Notes under the pieces: model-generated
Told to the model about the DNA's origin: nothing
Seen by the model: only the letters and a program-made list of their open reading frames with translations
The model's database searches: none
Shown here: positions 30,302 through 38,334 of the stretch, in pieces
How positions within the stretch are numbered: position 1 is the first letter of the stretch
Layout of the letters: every line of letters starts with the position of its first letter
Made by a program: the position numbers and the translations under genes
NCBI GenBank assembly: GCA_017999985.1
Contig: JAGNKU010000009.1
Coordinates: 62,001-126,000, forward strand
From: Phycisphaerae bacterium
Lineage (GTDB): Bacteria; Planctomycetota; Phycisphaerae; UBA1845; Fen-1342
Length of the DNA: 64,000 nucleotides
Direction: 5' to 3'

Positions 30302-31837
30302 TCAATGCACTGCGCACGCAAGGCAGGGATCGTACGAACGCACCAGACGCCCGACCTCGATCGGCTGCTCCGGATCCTGTATGTGCATGCCTTCCAGCGC
30401 CTTCTCCACCGGCCCCGGCTGCCCCTGCGCGTCGCGCGGCGAGCAGTTCCAGGTCGTCGGCACGACGCACTGGTAGTTCGCCACGCGGTAGTCCTCGATG
30501 CTCAGCCAGTGCCCCAGCGCCCCGCGCGGCGCCTCCGTCAACCCAAACCCCTTCGCGCTCTTGGGCAGCTCGAAATCCGCCGCGGCGGGCGCATCAATCT
30601 CGATCTCGTCGAGCCAGCGCCGGGCCTGTCGCGCCAGCCAGGCGGCCTCCAGCGCCCGGGCCACATGCCGCCCCAGTACCGAGGTCAGCTTCTCGAGCGG
30701 GACGTTGGCCTGCGCGCAGAACGCGTCCACTTCCTTCTTCACCCAGCCGCCATCGCCCGCCAAGTAGTTCACCATGACCCGCGCCAGCGGCCCGACCTCC
30801 AGCGGTCGCCGCCGATACCGCGGCGCCTTGATCCAGCTATACGCCCCGGCTTTCGCCGGCTTCGGCTCCGTTGCTCCTTCCCCCGGGTGCCGCGCGGCGG
30901 CGTCGGCATACCGCGCACACGACGCCTCCTCCGTGATCTGCTGCTGGTCGAACGCTTCCCACTTCCCGTCGACCACGACACCCGGCTTGAAAAACCGGTT
31001 GCCGGCGTCGTCCATCTCGAACACGCCATAGCTCAGGAAGTTCCCGTAGCCCCCGCCGGTCTCGAGGTATTGCGGGAACTCGGCCGCCACTTCGAGCAGG
31101 TCGGGCACGTACGTGCCCTCCACGAAGTCCAGCACGCGGTCAAGCCGGGCGCGGTACGCCAGCACGCTCTCGACGGTCGGCGTCTGCGTGCAGCCGCCGG
31201 GCACCAGCGCTGTCGTGTGGGGCAGCCGCGCGCCAAACACGGCGCCCATCTCATGGCACACCTGCCGCAACCGCAGCGCCTGCACATAGTGGGCCAGCAG
31301 CGCGGCGTTGCGGTCGGTGCTCTTCACATAGTCCACCTCGTAACGCGGCAGGAACGGCGCCGCTGGAAACGTGTCCTGGCGCCCCAGTGCGGCTTCCACC
31401 CAGGTCCTGACCGTCTTCAGCGTGCGGTCGCTGCCGGCATACTGCAGCACGGCCTTCACGTCGACAAAATCCAGCGCCGCGAGCTGATAGAAGTGCAGGA
31501 TGTGTGAATGCAGGTAGTTCGCGGTTTGAATCAGGTTCTGCAGCAGCCGGCCATTGTGATTCGGCTTGATCCCGTACGCCGCCTCCTGCGCGCGAACCGA
31601 AGCGATTCCGTGTGACACCGGACAGACGCCGCAGATGCGCTGTGTGATCTGCTGCGCATCCAGCGGATCGCGACCGTGGAGAATGCGCTCCAACCCCCGG
31701 AACATCTCGCCTTCACAGCGCGCTGCCGTGATGCGCACGCCCTGGCCTGCATCTCCCTCCACCGGCTCCGTCTCTGTGTGAACCGCGAGGTGCCCCTCAA
31801 TCCGCGTCACCGGGCTGACCGTCACTGTGCTGCTCAT
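30302..31837 (-). CDS. [NiFe]-hydrogenase large (catalytic) subunit
   Basis: A 511-residue catalytic subunit that binds the NiFe(CN)2CO centre. The L1 motif RICGVCPVSH is near residues 67-76, and the L2 motif DPCLACAVH is the very end of the protein. In most large subunits, a C-terminal peptide follows this His and is removed by a maturation protease. Here the stop codon comes directly after His, so protease processing seems unnecessary. A GGAGGT site lies 5 nt before the ATG. It is the first gene of the operon large-small-MCP. No hyp maturation genes or cytochrome b subunit are in the window. The hydrogenase subgroup cannot be fixed by eye. Confidence 0.93.
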   Translation of the reverse strand: MSSTVTVSPVTRIEGHLAVHTETEPVEGDAGQGVRITAARCEGEMFRGLERILHGRDPLDAQQITQRICGVCPVSHGIASVRAQEAAYGIKPNHNGRLLQNLIQTANYLHSHILHFYQLAALDFVDVKAVLQYAGSDRTLKTVRTWVEAALGRQDTFPAAPFLPRYEVDYVKSTDRNAALLAHYVQALRLRQVCHEMGAVFGARLPHTTALVPGGCTQTPTVESVLAYRARLDRVLDFVEGTYVPDLLEVAAEFPQYLETGGGYGNFLSYGVFEMDDAGNRFFKPGVVVDGKWEAFDQQQITEEASCARYADAAARHPGEGATEPKPAKAGAYSWIKAPRYRRRPLEVGPLARVMVNYLAGDGGWVKKEVDAFCAQANVPLEKLTSVLGRHVARALEAAWLARQARRWLDEIEIDAPAAADFELPKSAKGFGLTEAPRGALGHWLSIEDYRVANYQCVVPTTWNCSPRDAQGQPGPVEKALEGMHIQDPEQPIEVGRLVRSYDPCLACAVH

Positions 31838-32326
31838 GTACGACCTCCAGTCGCCTGGCGTCTACCGCGCCGAGGCCACGCCATGTCGCCAACGCATCCC
31901 TGCCTGCACGCGTGCCGGACCACGGACACCACCCCTCCGCACCCAGATCAGACAGACCCGAGCGTTTGCGGGCCGACTGCGCCACACGCGCCTGCCAACG
32001 ACTGCTGACAGCGTCGCGACGCGGCTGCATGCGCGCTATCGACTCAACGCCCGCGCGAAATCAGGCGCAGCTCTATAGCGCAGTGGGATTTGCACCATCT
32101 CGATTCTTCGCTCTACCACGTAAACCTGATGCCGGACGTGGCAAGCGTGTGAGAGCGTGCCAGAGTTGAAACACCCCCGCTCGTAGTGGCGCTCCAGCGA
32201 ATCCGCAAGTTGAGCGCACGCACTGCGCACGGACTGCGCGGCGCGCATGGCCGTGCGCACGGCGCCGCGCACCGCCAACACCCTGTCGGGACACCCCGCC
32301 TGACAGACCGCCGCGCCGACGAAACC
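31838..32326. other. Intergenic region between rho and the hydrogenase operon
   Basis: No convincing gene is seen in these 489 bp. The part near 31838-32000 should contain the hydrogenase promoter, though I cannot pick out clear -35/-10 boxes. A hairpin at 32236-32270 is listed separately. Confidence 0.4.
32236..32270 (-). terminator. Hairpin downstream of rho
   Basis: The arms GCGCGGCGC (32236-32244) and GCGCCGCGC (32262-32270) are exact reverse complements with a 17-nt loop. It lies about 57 nt after the rho stop. No T-run follows. Confidence 0.4.
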
Positions 32327-33913
32327 TTACGCCAGATTCATCGTCATCAGGAAGAGCCGGTTGCTCTCGACCTTCTGCAGCCGGTTGCGCAGCAGCTCCA
32401 CCGACTCCACCGGATTCATGTCGCTCAACACGCGACGCAGCATGTAGATTTTTTCGAGCTCCGCCGGATGCAGGAGCAGCTCTTCCTTGCGTGTGCCCGA
32501 CGCCGGGATGTTGATCGCCGGCCAGATGCGCTTGTCGACCAGGCGCCGATCCAGGTGCAGCTCGCTGTTGCCGGTGCCCTTGAACTCCTCGAAGATCACC
32601 TCGTCCATCTTCGACCCGGTGTCGACCAGCGCCGTCCCGATGATCGTCAGGCTGCCGCCCTCCTCGATGTTGCGGGCCGCCCCGAAGAATCGCTTCGGCT
32701 TCTGCAGCGCGTTCGCATCGACGCCGCCCGTCAGGATCTTGCCCGAGTGCGGCACTTCGGTGTTGTACGCGCGGGCCAGACGCGTGATCGAGTCCAGTAG
32801 AATCACCACGTCATGCCCGTACTCCACGAGGCGCCGCGCCTTGTCGATCACCATCTCGGCGACCTGCACGTGCCGACTCGCCGGCTCGTCGAAGGTCGAA
32901 CTGATCACCTCGGCCTTCGTCGCCCGCTGCATCTCGGTCACTTCCTCCGGCCGCTCGTCGATCAGCAGGATGATCACCTTCGCGTCCTCGTGGTTCGCCG
33001 AGATCGCGTTCGCCATCTTCTGCAGCAGCACCGTCTTGCCCGTCCGCGGCGGGGCCACGATCAGCATGCGCTGCCCCTTCCCGATCGGCGTCACCATGTC
33101 GACGATGCGCATGTTCAGCTCGTCCGGCGTCGTCTCCAGGAACAACCGCTCGTTCGGGTGCAGCGGCGTCAGGTCCTCGAAGTTCGTCTTCTCGGTCACC
33201 GACTCGGGCGACTCGTAGTTGATCGCCTCGACGCGCAGCAGCGCGAAGTACCGCTCCGACTCCTTCGGCGGACGGATCTGTCCCGCGACGATGTGCCCAT
33301 TGCGCAACCCGAACCGGCGAATCTGCGACGGGCTGACGTAGATGTCGTCGGGGCACGGCAGGTAGTTGTACTCCGGGCTGCGCAGGAAGCCGAAGCCGTC
33401 GGGCAACACCTCGAGCACGCCCTCGCCGTAGAGCAGGCCGTTTTGGCTGATGCGGCGCTTCAGGATCTGGAAGATCAGGTCCTGCTTCGGCAGGCCCACG
33501 TATTCCTCGATCTCCTCCTTGCGCGCCACCTCGTGCAGTTCGGCGACCGTCATTTTCTGCAGGTCGGTGATGTGCAGCTCGCCGCGCTTGATCCGCTCGT
33601 ACTTCTCGTGCGTCTCGCGGTCAATCGGCGAGCTCTCGTCGTAGTCACCCTTCTTCTTCTTGCTCTTCTTCTTATGCTCCTCGCCGGCCGTTTCCTCTTC
33701 CGCGGCGGGGGCTTCCACTGGCGCGGCAGCCTCCGACTCGGGCAGGGTCTCGGTCGCGACGAACTGCGAGTCGTCGTCGCCCGACGCCTTTTCCGGCTCG
33801 GTCTCAGCCGCGGCGGCCTCAGCCACCGGGCTTTCGCCCTCGTTGGGAATGCTTTCGATAACGTCTTGCAGCTTCTTCTTGCCGCGCGCGCTACGTGTCG
33901 TTGACTTCGCCAT
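32327..33913 (-). CDS. rho: Transcription termination factor Rho
   Basis: A 528-residue hexameric RNA helicase that ends transcription. After a ~100-residue acidic and Lys-rich N-terminal extension come the Rho N-terminal helical domain ([19 protein letters not shown]), the cold-shock-like RNA-binding domain ([43 protein letters not shown] region) and the ATPase with Walker A PPRTGKT, then [12 protein letters not shown] and [13 protein letters not shown]. The extension is typical of high-GC lineages. GGAG precedes the ATG at 33913. It follows coaE on the same strand by 96 bp. Confidence 0.96.
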   Translation of the reverse strand: MAKSTTRSARGKKKLQDVIESIPNEGESPVAEAAAAETEPEKASGDDDSQFVATETLPESEAAAPVEAPAAEEETAGEEHKKKSKKKKGDYDESSPIDRETHEKYERIKRGELHITDLQKMTVAELHEVARKEEIEEYVGLPKQDLIFQILKRRISQNGLLYGEGVLEVLPDGFGFLRSPEYNYLPCPDDIYVSPSQIRRFGLRNGHIVAGQIRPPKESERYFALLRVEAINYESPESVTEKTNFEDLTPLHPNERLFLETTPDELNMRIVDMVTPIGKGQRMLIVAPPRTGKTVLLQKMANAISANHEDAKVIILLIDERPEEVTEMQRATKAEVISSTFDEPASRHVQVAEMVIDKARRLVEYGHDVVILLDSITRLARAYNTEVPHSGKILTGGVDANALQKPKRFFGAARNIEEGGSLTIIGTALVDTGSKMDEVIFEEFKGTGNSELHLDRRLVDKRIWPAINIPASGTRKEELLLHPAELEKIYMLRRVLSDMNPVESVELLRNRLQKVESNRLFLMTMNLA

Positions 33914-34009
33914 GCTCAACTCCAGAAAACGTGCCGGTTCCACATCGGCCCGACGGCGCCCTACGGAGGGCCCTGTCGGCCGGCTACCGGCGTGCCGCAC
34001 TCGCGGTGT

Positions 34010-34624
34010 CTACGAGTGCCGCGCCAAAATCGCCGCAAGGATGTCGGCCACCTGGGGGCGGAGTTTTTCGGCCGGCCCGTCGTTCTCCACGACGAACGCG
34101 GCCCGTGAACGCTTCTCATCCAGCGGTAACTGCCAACCTTCCCGCCGTCGGACTTCCTCGGCCGTCCAACCGCGCTCCCGGCGCAGCCGCGTCAGCCGCT
34201 GGGATTCGCCCGCGTTTACAAAGACAATCGTGTCGCACTCGCGATCAAGATGGCTTTCTAGCAGGAGCGGGGAATCGATGACGATGGCCTTGACTGCTGA
34301 TTCTTCTTCAACCGCTTGTATCATAGCGGCCCGGCGCTGGGCGATCAAGGGGTACACCAGGCTTTCCAGCCGCGTCTTCTCGCCCGCGTCCGCAAACACG
34401 ATTTTCGCGATCCGCCGGCGGTCCGGACCCCCGTCCGGAGCTACAACCGCCTCCCCCCACCAGTCCCGCAGCGTCGCCAGCACCTCCGGCCGCCGGAGGA
34501 TCTCGTGGTTCAGCCGGTCCGAATCAACGACCAAGCACCCCTGGCGCTCAAACTCCGCCGCCACGCGCGATTTACCGGCGCCGATCCCCCCGATGATTCC
34601 GATGACCGGCTTTGTGCGCTTCAC
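34010..34624 (-). CDS. coaE: Dephospho-CoA kinase
   Basis: A 204-residue P-loop kinase catalysing the last step of coenzyme A synthesis. The Walker A motif GGIGAGKS is at residues 12-19. VVDSDRLNHEIL follows, then the LVYPLI block and VIDSPLLLES, all typical of CoaE. The length is as expected. It is the upstream gene of a coaE-rho unit, an arrangement also known in other bacteria. Confidence 0.94.
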   Translation of the reverse strand: MKRTKPVIGIIGGIGAGKSRVAAEFERQGCLVVDSDRLNHEILRRPEVLATLRDWWGEAVVAPDGGPDRRRIAKIVFADAGEKTRLESLVYPLIAQRRAAMIQAVEEESAVKAIVIDSPLLLESHLDRECDTIVFVNAGESQRLTRLRRERGWTAEEVRRREGWQLPLDEKRSRAAFVVENDGPAEKLRPQVADILAAILARHS

Positions 34625-34983
34625 GTTCTGGTCCGGAACTGATAAGTGGCAGGGAACTCCCGCAGGCTACCAGCCGCCTGCGTTCTGTGGCATGGGTGTT
34701 CCGCGGGAAACCGCCATCCCATGCGGCGTGGGCGCCCCTTCTGCGCGCACGGGCGTCCCGCCCGTGAACCCTATTTGCCCGATTCCGCCTGCCTTGTCAA
34801 CCGCGGGAGCGCTCACCTCCCGTTCGGTTCAAGGCATTGTGGCACCTGCCTCTGGAGATTCCGCCGTCGTGCCTCCGTACCATCGTCTCTTCCACCTCCC
34901 CACCCTGCCCGCTAAATTACGCCTTTCGCCACCGCTCCGCCGCCGGGCGGCGCGGTCGGCCGTCTCTGCTTCCGGGAGCCGCT
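34625..34983. repeat. Divergent intergenic region with palindromic repeats
   Basis: The 359 bp between coaE and the B12/GTPase fusion hold no gene. They contain an inverted repeat GCATGGG/CCCATGC near 34688-34724 and the palindrome CACGGGCG-TCC-CGCCCGTG at 34748-34766. A related block (CACGGGCGTCCCGCC) is at 60622-60636. Both divergent promoters must lie here but are not obvious. Confidence 0.5.
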
Positions 34984-36096
34984 ATGAACCGCCCCATCCG
35001 TGTCCTCATCGCGAAAATCGGCCTCGACGGCCATGACCGCGGCGCCAAGCTCATCGTCCGCAACCTCCGCGACGCCGGCATGGAAGTCATCTACACCGGC
35101 CTCTGGCAAACCCCCGCCGCCACCGTCCACGCCGCCTTGCAGGAAGACGTCGACGTCCTCGGCGTCAGCCTGCTCTCGGCCGCGCACCTCACGATCATGC
35201 CCGAGCTGCGCCGCCTCTGCACCAACGCCGGCATTGCCCAGTTGCCCATCACCGTCGGCGGCATCATCCCCGAAGAGGACCACCAGGCCCTCCGCAACGC
35301 GCAGATCGACGGCATCTTCAACCCCGGCACGCCGACGCAGGTGATTGTCGACGCCTTTCGCAAGCTCGCCGCCGATTACCGCGCCCGCCGCGCTGCCGTC
35401 AGCGCCGCCCCCGACATCAAGACCCCCACGGGCCTCGCCCGCGCCATCACGCTCATCATGCAGGGTGACACCGACCGCCTCGGAAGCGTCCCCGCCCCTA
35501 CCAATAACACGATCACGCTCGGCATCACCGGTTCCCCCGGCGTCGGCAAGAGCACCTTCATCGGCAAGCTCGCCCGCGGCCTCCGGGAACGCAATCACCG
35601 CGTCGCCGTCGTCGCCGTCGACCCCACCAGCCCGATCACCGGCGGCTCGGTCCTCGGCGACCGCCTGCGGATCATGTCGAACCAGCCCGACCACGACCTC
35701 TTCGTCCGCAGCCTCGCCTCTGAAGGCCAGGCCGGCGGACTCGCCCCGCACTGCGCCGAAATCACGCGCCTCTGTGCGGCGGCGGGTTACGACATCATCC
35801 TGGTCGAGACCGTCGGCGCCGGCCAGAACGACACCGACATCCGCAACCTTGCCAACCACGTGCTGCTGCTGCTCATGCCCGGCGCCGGCGACGCCATCCA
35901 GTTCGCCAAGGCCGGCGTGTTCGAAATCGCCACCGGCTACGTCGTCAATAAGGCCGATCTCCCCGGTGCCGACGTGACCGTCCGCCAGCTCCACGAATCG
36001 CTCGAAGACCAACGCCCCATCTGGCAGGTCAGCTCGCTGCGCAACGAGGGCCTGGCACCGCTGTGCGACTGGCTCGAGGAGCAGCTCTCGAAGTAG
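34984..36096 (+). CDS. Cobalamin-binding domain fused to MeaB/ArgK-type GTPase
   Basis: A 370-residue fusion. Residues 1-~140 are a B12-binding domain of the methylmalonyl-CoA mutase type: KIGLDGHDRGAKLI carries the DxHxxG base-off His ligand, and VGGIIPEED supplies the conserved GG. Residues ~160-370 are a MeaB-family G protein: GITGSPGVGKST (Walker A), VAVDPTSPITGGSVLGDR, ILVETVGAGQND and NKADLPGA. MeaB proteins load and protect B12 in acyl-CoA mutases. IcmF has both domains plus the mutase; here the mutase barrel is absent, so a separate large subunit is expected elsewhere. The ATG at 34984 starts the B12 domain directly. Confidence 0.9.
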   Translation: MNRPIRVLIAKIGLDGHDRGAKLIVRNLRDAGMEVIYTGLWQTPAATVHAALQEDVDVLGVSLLSAAHLTIMPELRRLCTNAGIAQLPITVGGIIPEEDHQALRNAQIDGIFNPGTPTQVIVDAFRKLAADYRARRAAVSAAPDIKTPTGLARAITLIMQGDTDRLGSVPAPTNNTITLGITGSPGVGKSTFIGKLARGLRERNHRVAVVAVDPTSPITGGSVLGDRLRIMSNQPDHDLFVRSLASEGQAGGLAPHCAEITRLCAAAGYDIILVETVGAGQNDTDIRNLANHVLLLLMPGAGDAIQFAKAGVFEIATGYVVNKADLPGADVTVRQLHESLEDQRPIWQVSSLRNEGLAPLCDWLEEQLSK

Positions 36097-36104
36097 GCGC
36101 GCGC

Positions 36105-38177
36105 ATGCCGCATCCAGCCCCCACCTCCGGAGCGGACCGAGCGCCGTTCAACCCGCGCTGGTTGCCCTGGGTCGCCATCCCTGCGCTGCTCCTGCTCACC
36201 GCCGTCCTGGCCGTGACCTCGCTGCTCGGCGACAGCGTCACTTATGACGAAACCAGCCATCTCACCGCCGGCATGAGCGTGCTGCAGACCGGCGACTTCC
36301 GTCTCGCGCCCGATCACCCGCCGCTGGCCAAGCTGTGGTGCGCCTGGCCGTTGCGGTTCATGGATACGCAGTGGCCCCCCGCCGACAACAAATATTGGCT
36401 CGCCGCCAACGTCTTCGCCTTCGGCCGCGTGTGGCTCTTCGAGCTCAATGACGGCCAACGCCTCATGACCATCGGCCGCTGCATGATGGTCATCCTGCTC
36501 CTTGCTACCTGCGCGACGACCTACGCGCTCGCTCGTCGTCTCTTCGGCCCGGGCGCGGGACTGCTGGCACTCGCGCTCGCGGCATTGAGTCCGACGCTGC
36601 TCGCCCACGGTCGGCTCGTGACGACCGATCTGCCGATCACGCTCGTCACGGCGCTGACGCTGCTGACCTTTGATCGCCTCATGGAGCACAACACGTGGGC
36701 GCGTCTGCTCCTGGCCGCCGCCGCCCTCGCCGCCGCCAGCGTGACCAAGATGTCCTGGCCGCTCGTGCTCCCGGCGCTCGTCGTGATGGCGATTGTGGCC
36801 ATCGTTCGCCGCGTCCCCGCTGACAAACGTACTCGCCGAGCTCGCGCCGGCGCCGCGTTCGGCAGCCTTGGCTTCATGGCCTTCGTGACGTGGCTCGGCA
36901 TCTGGACGTGCTACGGCTGGCGCAGCGCCGTTATCGCGCCAGTAGTGCCGACGGGCAACGTAGCGGCGACGCAGGCCCAGGTAAATCAAGCGAACGAGGC
37001 CCTGGCCCTGCAGTGGCACCGCGTCGTGCTGAATCCCGACGGCACACCGCGCCGCGGCTGGCTCCGCGCATTTCTGCGCTTTGCCGCCGACCACGGGCTC
37101 CTTCCCGACGCTTATCTGCTCGGCCTCGCCCAAACGCTGGAGGCCACGAGTCAACGCTACGCCTACCTCATGGGCGACTACTCCACCACCGGCTGGCGGT
37201 CGTACTTCCCGATCGCATTCGCGCTCAAGACCCCCCTGCCGACCATTGCCCTGATCGTGATCGGCGTCGCCACCCTCGTACGTTTCCGGCTCCGCAGTCG
37301 GGCGCCCACCCTGGTCGCCGGCGTGCTTACATTTGTCATCATCTACGGTCTATACGCGGTCTTCGGCCACCTCAACATTGGCCATCGCCATTTGCTCCCG
37401 CTCTACCCGCTGCTATTCGCACTCGCCAGCGCGACCACGCTGTCGGCGGCGTCCCCCCTCCGCGAGAGGACGTCTGGCAGCAATCCCCTCCCTCCCGGGG
37501 AGAGGGCAGCGGGACGGTCAGAATCCGGTACCTCCAGCCAGCGCCCCGCCGCGCCGCTGAACCCAAGCGACCTCGCAAGGGCTCGCATCGGATGGGGTCT
37601 CATCGGCTTCGCGCTCCTCTGGCTCCTCATCGCCAACCTGCAGATCTACCCCCACTACCTCGCCTACTTCAACGAGCTGATCGGCGGCCCCGCCCACGCC
37701 TCCGCGTACCTCGCCGACAGCAATCTCGACTGGGGCCAGGACCTGCTGCGCCTCGCCGACTACGCCCGCGCGCATCCGGACGAGCAGGTCAAGCTCGCCT
37801 ACTTCGGCAGCGCCGTTCCCACGCGCTACTTGTCCTGCACGGCACTGCCCAGCTGCATGGACTTCACGCCCCGCGCCGACCTCTCGCCGGGCACGTACGT
37901 CGTCAGCATCACGCAGCTCCTGGGCGTCTACGACCCGGAGATCCGCCCCGGTTTCTGGAACGACGTCACTCGCACCGCCTACGCCAGACTCGGCGAGCTC
38001 GCCGCCGCCGGCACCGATGCCGCACAACGTGCCGAAGCCCAGCGCGAATACGGGGACCTGCGCGCCAAACGACTGATAAGTCGCTTGCGCGAACGCCCGC
38101 CCGATGCGCGCGTCGGCTACTCGTTATTCATTTACCAACTGGATACCGACCACATCGCCAGACTTACCGAGCCCTGA
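36105..38177 (+). CDS. GT39-like polytopic membrane glycosyltransferase
   Basis: A 690-residue membrane protein. About ten helices are evident, with a DETSHLTAG acidic motif in the first extracytoplasmic loop and the family-type GHLNIGHRHLLPLYPLLFA segment. It resembles dolichyl-phosphate-mannose-type transferases (GT39/PMT superfamily). A large soluble domain lies at the C terminus, beginning with DSNLDWGQDLLRLADY. An in-frame block near residues 451-480 (PLRERTSGSN, then PLPPGERAAG) comes from a REP-type repeat in the DNA. It begins 8 bp after the B12/GTPase gene. The sugar and acceptor are unknown. Confidence 0.82.
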   Translation: MPHPAPTSGADRAPFNPRWLPWVAIPALLLLTAVLAVTSLLGDSVTYDETSHLTAGMSVLQTGDFRLAPDHPPLAKLWCAWPLRFMDTQWPPADNKYWLAANVFAFGRVWLFELNDGQRLMTIGRCMMVILLLATCATTYALARRLFGPGAGLLALALAALSPTLLAHGRLVTTDLPITLVTALTLLTFDRLMEHNTWARLLLAAAALAAASVTKMSWPLVLPALVVMAIVAIVRRVPADKRTRRARAGAAFGSLGFMAFVTWLGIWTCYGWRSAVIAPVVPTGNVAATQAQVNQANEALALQWHRVVLNPDGTPRRGWLRAFLRFAADHGLLPDAYLLGLAQTLEATSQRYAYLMGDYSTTGWRSYFPIAFALKTPLPTIALIVIGVATLVRFRLRSRAPTLVAGVLTFVIIYGLYAVFGHLNIGHRHLLPLYPLLFALASATTLSAASPLRERTSGSNPLPPGERAAGRSESGTSSQRPAAPLNPSDLARARIGWGLIGFALLWLLIANLQIYPHYLAYFNELIGGPAHASAYLADSNLDWGQDLLRLADYARAHPDEQVKLAYFGSAVPTRYLSCTALPSCMDFTPRADLSPGTYVVSITQLLGVYDPEIRPGFWNDVTRTAYARLGELAAAGTDAAQRAEAQREYGDLRAKRLISRLRERPPDARVGYSLFIYQLDTDHIARLTEP
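37454..37530 (+). repeat. REP-type palindrome inserted in frame in the GT39 gene
   Basis: The segment contains CCCTCCCTCCCGGGGAGAGGG (37486-37506 region), a near-palindrome that pairs CTCCC with GGGAG, and a partner CCCCTCCGCGAGAGG just upstream. The translation PLPPGER is a familiar signature of such repeats inside coding regions. It falls in a polar loop between helices, so the frame is kept. Confidence 0.65.
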
Positions 38178-38334
38178 GCGCCGCACGTCCGGAAAAACAC
38201 CGATCGCGCCACCACAGTTCGCGCGCGCCCGGTCGGGGCATATTGATCCAAACCTCCCAGTTTGCCCATCCCGCCGGACGCTTTGAACCATCTAGCAAGT
38301 GGGGAAGGTGAGCCCGTGTGGCGAGGTACTCCAC

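Noticed and set aside
30302-30304. TGA after DPCLACAVH of the hydrogenase as a recoded codon
   Set aside because: In NiFeSe enzymes Sec replaces a Cys of the L2 motif; here both Cys are present. Readthrough would give no family-like extension and would run into the small-subunit gene in another frame.
32036-32281. Small gene between rho and the hydrogenase operon
   Set aside because: The 81-residue frame has no ribosome site or recognisable features and overlaps the hairpin after rho.
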